The position numbers were made by a program, and so were the translations under genes. From contig CANQBX010000017.1 in the NCBI GenBank assembly GCA_947589095.1, forward strand, positions 1-60,607: a stretch of 60,607 nucleotides of DNA, given 5' to 3'. The first letter of the stretch is position 1. Each line of letters begins with the position of its first letter. This DNA comes from an uncultured Lachnospiraceae bacterium (GTDB lineage: Bacteria > Bacillota > Clostridia > Lachnospirales > Lachnospiraceae). Of the stretch, positions 33,908 through 42,300 are shown in pieces. The notes below the pieces were generated by a model that worked only from the letters and a program-made list of their open reading frames with translations, was not told where the DNA came from and did no database searches.

Positions 33908-34972
33908 ATGAAAAAGGACGAAATTACCGTTTTTTCTAATCAGGATTTTTTGAAAAGCGTTTCAGATGTGCTTGCAAATGCGAGAAAAAATGCAAAAACG
34001 GCCGTGAATCTTTCCATGGTCTATGCCTATTTTGAAATCGGCAGAATGATCGTAGAGGAAGAGCAGCACGGGAAACGCCGGGCGGCATACGGCACTCAGC
34101 TTCTGAAGGAACTTTCCGACTACCTGACGCAGATCTATGGAAAAGGCTATTCTATCGCTAATCTGAAGAATATACGGCAGTTCTATAAGGTCTATTCTGA
34201 GGATCAGATTGGCGAAACAGTGTTTAGCCAATTTGAAAATCTGCCGGCAGTCAGCACTGGGCGGAAGTTTTTCCTGAGTTGGTCGCATTACTTAAAGCTG
34301 ATGCGGATCAATAACCCTGAGGAGCGGCATTTTTACGAAATCGAATCCGTCAAAAACGACTGGAGTTTAAGCGAACTGAAGCGACAGTACAACAGCGCCC
34401 TGTATGAGCGTCTGGCACTCAGTATAAAGAAAGAAGAGGTCTACCGCCTTGCTTTGGAAGGGCAGAAAATAGAATCTCCGAAAGACGCGGTAAAGGATCC
34501 CTATGTTCTTGAATTTCTTGGCCTTAAGGAGTTTCCGGAATATTCAGAGAGCGAATTGGAGAGCCGTATTATCGATCATTTGCAGCAATTTCTTCTGGAG
34601 TTGGGAACCGGGTTTGCTTTTATCGGACGGCAGGTGCGTTTCACTTTCGATGAAGAACATTTTATGGTTGATCTTGTATTTTACAACCGGCTGCTGCGGT
34701 GCTTTGTCCTTTTTGATTTGAAAATCGGGGAGCTTAAGCATCAGGATATCGGACAGATGCAGATGTATGTCCACTACTATGACCGCATGGTGAAGCTTCC
34801 GGACGAAAATCTGACGATCGGGATTTTGCTTTGTAAGGAAAAGAACAACGCCGTTGTTGAAATGACTTTACCGGAGGATAATTCTCAGATTTTTGCCAGC
34901 CAATATGAGACTGTCCTGCCCAGCAAAGAAGCGCTGCAAAAGCTTCTGGAAGAACATCTTGAGGAAAATTAA
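33908..34972 (+). CDS. YhcG family PDDEXK nuclease-domain protein (DUF1016)
   Basis: A 354-residue protein with the two expected parts. Residues ~15-160 are the DUF1016 N-terminal domain (LSMVYAYFEIGRMIVEEEQ, YGKGYSIANLKNIRQFYKVY, LSWSHYLKLMRI). Residues ~200-345 are a PDDEXK-like nuclease with FMVDLVFYNR and VLFDLKIGEL, carrying the Asp and the D-x-K pair, then GQMQMYVHYYD. It is complete in length. The gene is visibly less GC-rich than its neighbours, has its own promoter and terminator, and stands between unrelated genes, which suggests horizontal gain. YhcG proteins are often found near restriction or mobile genes; the function is unsettled. Confidence 0.9.
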   Translation: MKKDEITVFSNQDFLKSVSDVLANARKNAKTAVNLSMVYAYFEIGRMIVEEEQHGKRRAAYGTQLLKELSDYLTQIYGKGYSIANLKNIRQFYKVYSEDQIGETVFSQFENLPAVSTGRKFFLSWSHYLKLMRINNPEERHFYEIESVKNDWSLSELKRQYNSALYERLALSIKKEEVYRLALEGQKIESPKDAVKDPYVLEFLGLKEFPEYSESELESRIIDHLQQFLLELGTGFAFIGRQVRFTFDEEHFMVDLVFYNRLLRCFVLFDLKIGELKHQDIGQMQMYVHYYDRMVKLPDENLTIGILLCKEKNNAVVEMTLPEDNSQIFASQYETVLPSKEALQKLLEEHLEEN

Positions 34973-34983
34973 TAGCTATAAGT

Positions 34984-35030
34984 AAAGCACGAAACACAGA
35001 AGTAATTATGAACTGCGCTCCGTGCTTTTT
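34984..35030 (+). terminator. Terminator of the YhcG gene
   Basis: AAAGCACG (34984-34991) pairs with CGTGCTTT (35021-35028) and T's follow; the loop is long (29 bases). Confidence 0.55.
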
Positions 35031-35115
35031 CAATTCTGAAAATCTGCACCTGAAATCAAAGAAGTCTTCTTTCTCTGGTAATTATTATACCAGAAAATGC
35101 CTGTAATTACAAGCC

Positions 35116-35144
35116 TTGTATTATCGGAAGCCGAGGGTTATACT
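35116..35144 (+). promoter_or_regulatory. Promoter of helD
   Basis: TTGTAT (35116-35121), 17-base spacer, TATACT (35139-35144). TATACTTAA is repeated 14 bases on (35153-35161), giving a second possible -10 box. Confidence 0.6.
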
Positions 35145-35270
35145 TAATGGGCTATACTTAACACGCTGCGGTTTTGGAGGCGCGATGGGCGCGGCCTGTG
35201 TCTGCGTCTGCTGCGCGCCGCGAGAACATTGTCCGATGTCAGGCATACGGTTCGGCCGGGGAGGAACAGC

Positions 35271-37724
35271 ATGAAGAAGAGCGATTTTCAGCAGGAAGAA
35301 AACTATCTGAACAAGGTGGAAGGTATCATCCGGGGAAAGCTTGCGCGGCTGCGTGATCTCAGGACTCCGCTGAAAGGCCGGGTGCTGCAGGAGCGGAAGG
35401 AGATGTGGGAGGAGAACCGGCACCAGATCAGCGATTTTGACGACGTGGTTCTTCTGAGTGTTCAGGAGGCCGATGTGAGGTCGGCGGAAGAGCAGTATGA
35501 GCAGAACGAGCTGGAAATCGGACGGCTTGAGAAAATGGAGAAGTCGCCTTACTTCGGCCGTCTGGATTTTGATGAGAGGGAAACCGGTGAGAAGGACACC
35601 GTCTATATCGGGACTTACGGCCTCGCGGAGGACGAGACCCACGAGATCTGCGTCGTGGACTGGCGGGCGCCTGTCTCCGCGATGTTTTATCATTTCGGCG
35701 TCGGGCCGGCGTGGTATCAGGTGCGGGATTACCGGGAAGAGGTCTGTGTCACGGGGAAGCGGCGGTACCGGATCGAGGAGGGGCGTCTTCTGCAGGCTTA
35801 TGACACGGAGTCGTCTATAGGCGACGATATTCTGGATAGAGTGCTTTCCGAACATTCCGACCATAAGCTGAAGGTCATCGCCGCCAGTATTCAGAAGGAG
35901 CAGGATCTGGCGATCCGGAGCGATCCGAAACGCTCCTGCCTGATCTACGGACTGGCAGGCAGCGGGAAGACCAGCATTGGGCTGCACCGCGTCGCGTATG
36001 TGCTTTACAATTTGAGAGATACCGTAAAGTCGGAGAATGTTCTGGTTCTGGCAAACAACCATATTTTCAGTTCATACGTTTCGTCGATCCTGCCGGATCT
36101 TGGGGAAATGCCGCCGCGGAATATGGTTTTTGCGGATATCCTGGAGACGTTTATGGATAAAGGCGTGGCAGTGGAGGATTATTATAGTCAGCTGAAGTGG
36201 TTGGATGGCAGATCAGATCTGACGCGGGAGAGTTTGGATCCGAAGCAGCCGGAACCGAATTCAGAGCGGGCGAATCCGGTTCCGGAGCGGTCAGCGCAGG
36301 GGCAGGTAAATTGGGCTTTGGGGCAAATGAAGCCAGCCTTGGAGAAGGAGGATCCTGACTCAGCTCGTCTGAAATACTTTCGCCTCAAATATTCCGCGGA
36401 TATGATTCAGTATTGTACGGATTATTTTGCTTCTTTTGCGTTCCAGGTGCCTGAGATCCGCTACAAGGGGAAGCTTGTGATATCGCCGGAATCCGGTGAA
36501 AATGACCGGCAGGTTCGGCAGGCGGACCGGGCGCTTGATTTTAAGGCCCGCCGCAGCCGGCTGGAACACCGGATCCGGCAGTCGATCGAGGAATTCTTTG
36601 AGACGAATAAGGAAGAGATCTGCAGGGATATTGAAGGAGACCACGAGGCATATCTGTCGGAGTGGGAACTCCGTCTGATCTATGAGAGGACGCTGCAGTC
36701 GTATCTGGATTCGGCGCAGGAGAAATTCATCCGCTTAAACCGTCTGGATCCGGGGAAACAGGCGGCGCTTATCCTGACCGCGTATCTGCGCCGGGCGGGG
36801 GAAGAAGAGGAAGAGGCGGTGCGGTTTTACGAGTCGCTGAAGCTTGGCGTGCTCTGGTACGAGGACGCGCTTTTTCTGCTGTTCGTCAAAGTGCTGATGG
36901 GGGAGGCGGCTCCGTTTTCCCATATCCTCCACACGGTGATCGACGAATCCCAGGATTACAGTCTGCTCCAGCTGCATATCATGAAGCGGCTGCTGCCCAA
37001 AAGCAGCTTTACGCTGCTTGGCGATATCTGCCAGACTGTCAATACGCTGACGACGATCCAGGAGTATGACGCTTATGAAGATGTATTCGGGTCCGGCCTT
37101 GTTCGGATCCGGCTCGGCAAATGTTACCGTTCGTCCGGAGACATCAACGCGCTGGCTTTCGCGCTGATCGGCGCCGCGGAAGGATACTCCTATTTTCAGC
37201 GGATGGCTGGTAAGCCGCGGTATATCATAAGCCAGGATCCGCTATCCTGCATCGCGCCGATCCTTGAGCGGTTTAAGAAGTATCATTCGGCTGCGGTCAT
37301 CACAAACAGCGGGGAGGAGGCCAAGGCGGTCTGGTCGAGGCTGCGGGGGCGCAGTAATCGGGCGGCCGCGTCTCCATCCGGGGCCGGGCAGCCGGATCAG
37401 GAGAAAACCGACGCAATTCAAGGGGAACGGCCAGATTGGGAGGGACGGCCTGACCGGGACGAAGTGCAGCTGATAGAGTCTCCCGAGGACGAGTTAAAAG
37501 GCAGAGTGGTCATTCTTCCGCTTCTGCTTGCGAAAGGCCTGGAATTCGACGCGGTGATCCTGTATCACTGTGTTCATTCGAACGAAGGAAATGCTTCCAT
37601 CCGGCGGAAGGTGTATCTGGGATGTACAAGGGCGCTGCATGAATTGTACCTCGTAGAGAGCGGACCGCTGCCGGAAGCTCTGCGCGGGTGTGAAGAGTAT
37701 CTTGAGATCGAAGAGTGGGAGTGA
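35271..37724 (+). CDS. helD: HelD-like RNA polymerase-associated helicase
   Basis: ATG 35271 has GGGGAGG before it. The 817-residue protein has the HelD plan: an N-terminal coiled coil (residues 1-100) that in relatives enters the RNA polymerase secondary channel, then VVDWRAPVSAMFYHFG, a UvrD-type helicase core with Walker A GLAGSGKTS (~residue 226), Walker B VIDESQDYSLLQ (~557), and GLEFDAVILYHC and LGCTRALHELYLV near the end. HelD removes stalled RNA polymerase from DNA using ATP. Two hydrophilic stretches, about residues 318-362 (Pro/Glu/Gln-rich) and 699-740, look like insertions. It has its own promoter and a strong terminator. Confidence 0.88.
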   Translation: MKKSDFQQEENYLNKVEGIIRGKLARLRDLRTPLKGRVLQERKEMWEENRHQISDFDDVVLLSVQEADVRSAEEQYEQNELEIGRLEKMEKSPYFGRLDFDERETGEKDTVYIGTYGLAEDETHEICVVDWRAPVSAMFYHFGVGPAWYQVRDYREEVCVTGKRRYRIEEGRLLQAYDTESSIGDDILDRVLSEHSDHKLKVIAASIQKEQDLAIRSDPKRSCLIYGLAGSGKTSIGLHRVAYVLYNLRDTVKSENVLVLANNHIFSSYVSSILPDLGEMPPRNMVFADILETFMDKGVAVEDYYSQLKWLDGRSDLTRESLDPKQPEPNSERANPVPERSAQGQVNWALGQMKPALEKEDPDSARLKYFRLKYSADMIQYCTDYFASFAFQVPEIRYKGKLVISPESGENDRQVRQADRALDFKARRSRLEHRIRQSIEEFFETNKEEICRDIEGDHEAYLSEWELRLIYERTLQSYLDSAQEKFIRLNRLDPGKQAALILTAYLRRAGEEEEEAVRFYESLKLGVLWYEDALFLLFVKVLMGEAAPFSHILHTVIDESQDYSLLQLHIMKRLLPKSSFTLLGDICQTVNTLTTIQEYDAYEDVFGSGLVRIRLGKCYRSSGDINALAFALIGAAEGYSYFQRMAGKPRYIISQDPLSCIAPILERFKKYHSAAVITNSGEEAKAVWSRLRGRSNRAAASPSGAGQPDQEKTDAIQGERPDWEGRPDRDEVQLIESPEDELKGRVVILPLLLAKGLEFDAVILYHCVHSNEGNASIRRKVYLGCTRALHELYLVESGPLPEALRGCEEYLEIEEWE

Positions 37725-37748
37725 TGCGGCACTTGATATGACAGCAAT

Positions 37749-37786
37749 GGCCCGCCCGGAAACGAGAGCTTCCGGGCGGGCCGTTT
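37749..37786 (+). terminator. Terminator of helD
   Basis: A perfect 13-bp GC-rich stem (37749-37761 with 37770-37782), 8-base loop, then GTTTG; short T run. Confidence 0.75.
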
Positions 37787-37794
37787 GGCTGCTT

Positions 37795-37832
37795 CATGTG
37801 AGTAGAGCGCCGTTGACGCCTTGCTTGTATTA
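37795..37832 (+). repeat. Dispersed hairpin element copy 7
   Basis: AGAGCG, loop CCGTTGA, CGCCTT, then the family tail TTGTATTA. First of two tandem copies between the convergent helD and ybjQ genes. Confidence 0.75.
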
Positions 37833-37837
37833 CGTCA

Positions 37838-37874
37838 GTATGCAAAAACGCATCCGTGACGCTCTTCCCGTATT
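37838..37874 (+). repeat. Dispersed hairpin element copy 8
   Basis: ATGCAAAAACG ... CCGTGA ... CGCTCTTCCCGTATTT; a diverged copy ending 3 bases before the ybjQ stop codon. Confidence 0.65.
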
Positions 37875-37877
37875 TCC

Positions 37878-38198
37878 TCACGATTTCTCAACAAACCGGA
37901 TCGCCGTCCCGTAGGCCACGACCTCGGCGGCGCCCTGCATCATGGAGGAGGAAGCCAGACGGACGCCGATGATCGCGTCCGCGTGGAGTTCCTCGGCCTC
38001 GTCCACCATGCGCTTGACGGCGATGGCCCGGGCCTCGTTCAGCATCTCGGTGTAGCCGGGAATCTCGCCGCCCACCAGCGTCTTCATACCGGCCATAAAG
38101 TCGCGGCCGAGATTCTTGCACTGCACGACGCAGCCTTTCACAAGGCCAAGCGCCTCGTATTCTTTGCCGGGGTAATGTTCAATATTTAAGAGCTTCAT
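37878..38198 (-). CDS. YbjQ/UPF0145 family protein
   Basis: A 106-residue protein of the YbjQ (heavy-metal-binding domain-like) family: GLVKGCVVQCKNLGRDFMAGMKTLVGGEIPGYTEML, ARAIAVKRMVDEAEELHADAIIGVRL and EVVAYGTAI. The family forms small pentameric rings; its function is unknown. The start lies inside the end of the merR-like gene (20-base overlap) with GGAGGAGAAGAAA before it, so the two are translated as one unit under the MerR-type promoter. Confidence 0.9.
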   Translation of the reverse strand: MKLLNIEHYPGKEYEALGLVKGCVVQCKNLGRDFMAGMKTLVGGEIPGYTEMLNEARAIAVKRMVDEAEELHADAIIGVRLASSSMMQGAAEVVAYGTAIRFVEKS

Positions 38199-38820
38199 TT
38201 TCTTCTCCTCCTTCGATTTCTTTCAGTCTTTCCCTGCATGCAGCGACGACACCGATTATGACCAGGACCGGCATAACGGTGATGATCACAAGAACCGGCG
38301 CGGGCGCGGGATCCAGCTGGTTCAGCCGCCAGAAGACGGCCAGAAATATCAGCATGACCGCGACGGTGACCGCCGCCGCGATGACGGGGACGAGCTTCCG
38401 TTTCCTTAAATCTGTCTGTTCCACATTCATAAACTGCGTACCTCCTTCTTCCAGAATTTCCATCTGATCCAGCCAGCGGGCGGCGTCGAGGCCGTCAAAC
38501 GCTGTCCGGTCGTCCTGCATCATCCGGCAGATCAGCCGCGTGTGCTCCAGAGTGGCTTCCTCCCGGTTCAGGGCCGCAAGCCGCCTCTCCAGGCAGTCGT
38601 CTAAGGAGAGCGTTCCGCCGGCCATATCCCGGATGTCCCCGATGGGGACCGACAGCTTCCGCAGGAGTCGGATCTTCCGAAGGAGCGCCACGTCCTCCAG
38701 GGAATACTCCCGGTAGCCGTTGGCAGGATTGCGTCCCGGGGTCAGAAGGCCTTCCTCTTCGTAGAAGCGGATGTTCTTCTTCGCGATGCCCGCCAGTTCC
38801 TCTACCTGATTGATCTTCAT
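38179..38820 (-). CDS. MerR family transcriptional regulator with C-terminal membrane anchor
   Basis: The start at 38820 (MKINQVEELAGIAKKN) is used; the longer frame would cover the promoter. Residues 1-70 are the MerR winged helix (NIRFYEEEGLLTPGRNPANGYREYS), followed by a helical dimer region. Residues ~150-205 hold two hydrophobic segments (AAAVTVAVMLIFLAVFW and VLVIITVMPVLVIIGVV), so the protein is probably tied to the membrane, with the DNA-binding part in the cytoplasm. No Cys-based metal loop is seen. It overlaps ybjQ downstream and is preceded by a MerR-type promoter, implying self-control. Confidence 0.88.
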   Translation of the reverse strand: MKINQVEELAGIAKKNIRFYEEEGLLTPGRNPANGYREYSLEDVALLRKIRLLRKLSVPIGDIRDMAGGTLSLDDCLERRLAALNREEATLEHTRLICRMMQDDRTAFDGLDAARWLDQMEILEEGGTQFMNVEQTDLRKRKLVPVIAAAVTVAVMLIFLAVFWRLNQLDPAPAPVLVIITVMPVLVIIGVVAACRERLKEIEGGEENEALKY

Positions 38821-38855
38821 TGCCGCGCCGCCTTTCTGTCTCGGATGCTGATTCG

Positions 38856-38886
38856 ACCATACACCTTCCAGAAGGTGGAAGGTCAA
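38856..38886 (-). promoter_or_regulatory. MerR-type promoter (19-bp spacer with dyad)
   Basis: Read on the minus strand: TTGACC (38881-38886), a 19-base spacer, and TATGGT (38856-38861). The dyad ACCTTCCA - 5 bases - TGGAAGGT (38863-38883) fills the spacer, the hallmark of MerR-activated promoters, and lies 35 bases before the MerR gene. Confidence 0.85.
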
Positions 38887-38992
38887 GAGGTTTTTCTGAT
38901 TTTTTAACAATTTTTTTAAACAGGCGCCTCATCATCTCGATAATACCGACAGCGGGGCGTTTAACTTTTTGTATTGCTTTCACAGGAGGACA

Positions 38993-39018
38993 GGTAAATG
39001 TACCCCTGCGGTCGAACA
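38993..39018 (+). repeat. GGTAAATGTNCCCCTG motif, copy 1
   Basis: Matches 50694-50720 with few changes (GGTAAA, TGT, CCCCTG, GGTC, ACA kept). One copy lies on each side of the adhesin gene. Confidence 0.5.
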
Positions 39019-39087
39019 TTTCAATAAAATCATACACAAAAGTCGCATATTTATCAATAAGCAGGCTCAAAAAAGACTTCTTGCAAT

Positions 39088-39116
39088 TTGACAGGATCCA
39101 TGCTATATATTTTTAT
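39088..39116 (+). promoter_or_regulatory. Probable promoter of the adhesin gene
   Basis: Perfect TTGACA (39088-39093), 17-base spacer, TTTTAT (39111-39116). The leader of ~180 bases contains a hairpin at 39147-39183. Confidence 0.5.
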
Positions 39117-39305
39117 GTATAAATATAATTTCATATATGCAATTTTGTCCGGCAGGCGGGTTCTGGGAGATGCCCGGCCGGACTGGTTTCATTTTCTTCC
39201 GTGCGGCATGGGGAGTTTCTGCGTTTTGAGTGATAGCTGCAAACAGGCCGCGCTTAAATGGAAAGTAAAATACTCCATCAATTTCTATTCCAGGAGGAAA
39301 TCAAT

Positions 39306-42300
39306 ATGAGAACGAAATGGGCGCGAGATGGCCGCAGAATGACGAGGCGGTTCAACTCGGGGGGGCGCCGTGTACTGGCAGGACTGCTGGCAGTGGCGAT
39401 GGTGTTTGGTCTGATGAACATCAATCTGCCGGAGGCGAAGGCGGAAGAGAAAGTGGATTATGAGGCGGAGAAGAAGGCCCGTCAGGAAGAGTATGAGAAG
39501 AAGTTTGATCTGGAGACGCTGACCTGGCGGGATAATTCTGCCCGTCCGTATCTCTACTGGCGGAATGATGTGTTCGGCGGAATAGAAGGTAAGAACTATA
39601 TTCATGTCTATGCGTTCGAGGGAGAAACAATCTGTTTTGGTTCCAATATCTATAATTCCAAACTGAATATGGCAGGCGACCGCGAAGCAACTGAAGAAGA
39701 GAAGAAGGAGATCAAAAAGCGCCTGGGGTATGATGAAGCGGACGATACAGTGGACACAGATATCTCTGTGGATATCGTGCTGACGGATCTGCGGGGCAAC
39801 CGTATTCTTTATGATGTGAAACAGAATGGGCTTGGTCATATCCCTAATGTTCAGACAGAAGTTCTGGCTAAAACTTTGGAAAGTCCGAATGGACAGTCTC
39901 AGGGGACGTATAATTATACCCCACTGACATATAAGGTTACGGAGACAGGAGTGTATACCTTTGAGTTTCATTCTTATGACCTTAGTGGTACTGATGGGCA
40001 GTCGTATAAGAATATCTCTAATTTTTATTCTCAATCGGCTACAAGAAATGAGAATGCTCAAGGTGCCCTGGTAGCTGCCTGGGATGTAAGTGTGTTTAAT
40101 GAGCAGGGCTACAAAAAAACCGGCCGTGTCTATGCGGACTATCTTGCTCTTCAGGAAAATGGTGGCGAAGTCCGTGAGACTTACTATGTAGTTACCACGG
40201 ACAGTTATATCTATCGTTGGGACTGGAAGGGCATAAAACCCAATACGTACAGCTTTTTTGCGGATAACCGGGGATTAACAGATAACGCAACCGGCAGTAC
40301 CCTGTACAAATCTGTGAAAGAGGAGAACAACGGTACTTCAAATTTTAAGAAATTCGGCGCCAGTTATAAGTATCCAGGCAGCGTCAATACAGATCAGGCT
40401 AAAAGTTTCTATATCTTTTTCGAGATGCCTAACGCTGATCTGAACGGGCATCTTTACTCCAGGGCAATCCAGCCCGATCCGGCGGAGAATATTCGGTTTG
40501 TGGATACTATCACAGATGATGAAGGTAAGGAAGTTCCAGGATCTTATGTGGGTATGGGCGGGTACTTTGCCTTTGACACGAGAGAAGCAACTACTGCTAC
40601 GCTGGTACTGAAATTCGATGAAGTGACAATTGGAGGGTCTAAGGGCGACTATGCTCCCGTCACTATCTCCGGGCCGGTAAAGCCATATTCTACCAACTAT
40701 TTTTACTGGGATGGCAGAGATGGAAAAGGTACGGTTATTCCCGAAGGGGATTATAAGATCGAGGATTTGATCACTTTGACTACTAAGGCCGGGGAGATTC
40801 ATTTCCCGGTTCATGATGTGGAAACTTCCGTAAAAGGATTTACATTTACTCGTGTGAGTCCCATATATAATCGTGCAGGAGAACAGATCAGCGACCTTGG
40901 AGATGGAAATGAGAATATTCTGGACGCTACCAAGAGCGTTATCTATTACGATGATTCGGCTATCTACTACGGAGAACATGTGGGCCGTACCGGGTTGACA
41001 GAAAGTGCGGTTGACAGATTTGAGAATAATACGGATAATTTGATGACTAATGATGATATAGGCAATCCGTATTATAAGTATGTCAATATGAACACTGATG
41101 GCGGAGAATATAAAGCACGTCAGACAGACTATATTAAAAATAACATTAGTGCGGCAAAGGCAGGGACAGCAAATTATATCCGTATTGGGGATCATAGTCA
41201 TACAACCAACCTGATCGAATACTATGATAAAGACGGAGCATTTCTGAAAGATTATGAGAGCCAAAAGGATAAAATTGACTATCTGGACAGCGAAAAAAAT
41301 CCGGTAGGAATATCGTCAGTGTCAGAGAAAAATACATACGATTTCGGAATCTCTGATTTCTGGACGTTTATTCCTGCCGAACCCGCCGTTATCGAGGATT
41401 CTGCGCAGACGATCCGTATCATCGATGGTGACGCGTTCAATCTGACGGGACAGGTATTTTATGATAAAGACTCTAATGGTAAGTATGACTCAATGGCTGA
41501 CAGCGACAGCCTTCTTACCGGCGTTACTCTGAATCTGTATACGAAGACAGCGGATGATGAACCGATTACCGGCAGTACCTATTATACGGTAGACAGCGTA
41601 TCCGGAAAAGTCAATTCTGGCGATAGTATTGGTATGCAGCGGAATGTTGTGAGAAAATTTACTGGAACAGTATTTGATCCGGAAAAAACATATTATGAAC
41701 TCTTTAAGTCGGACGTGACGCCGGTGGAGGGGCGGTATTTCTTTACCAATATCCCCTACGATAAAGCAAATGGAACGGAAGTAGTCTATGAAGTCTGCCG
41801 GCCGGATGCCAGTTATGTACTTACCTCGGGGAATACACTGCCGGAGCCGATAAAAACAACAGGCGACACATATTACGGTTCATACGCTCTGTATGCTTAT
41901 GACACGGCGGGCCGCGGCACTGAGGTGCAGATTATCCGGGTGGGTGAAGGTGAAGGTATGGTTAACCCGGATAGTAACAGGACAGATGGTGAGACTAATC
42001 ACACGGTTACAGCGGTAGATGTAGGTTATCATTACGATGCCTATACCAAACTGAAACTGAAAAAGACATATGCAGTGAACGGGAGTGTTTCGCTTCCTCA
42101 GACTACAGTGTTCGAAGTCTGTTATGTGGACAGCACAGGCACATCCCACGTTTATGATGAGCTTCCTCTGGCCAGGATCGAAAATGAGGAGTATACTTAT
42201 GAGCTGCTTCCATCTACGATGAACGGTGCAGAGGTTACGGACTGGTATACGGCAGCCGAGTATTACATTGCAGCGGTGGATACCAAGAATTATCTGTTCC

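Larger units (their letters stand above)
38887..39305. other. AT-rich divergent intergenic region before the adhesin
   Basis: Holds the copy-1 motif, TTGACA (39088-39093) with TTTTAT 17 bases on, a further TATAAT at 39124, and a leader hairpin with arms GTCCGGC (39147-39153) and GCCGGAC (39177-39183). No credible gene is seen. Confidence 0.6.

Noticed and set aside
35159-35270. Small frame before helD (MEARWARPVSASAARREN...)
   Set aside because: Ala/Arg-rich, overlaps the helD ribosome site and start in another frame, no conservation evidence.
38495-39070. Minus-strand frame overlapping the MerR gene (191 codons)
   Set aside because: It runs antiparallel in frame offset through the MerR coding region and its promoter; MerR homology is clear in the other frame.
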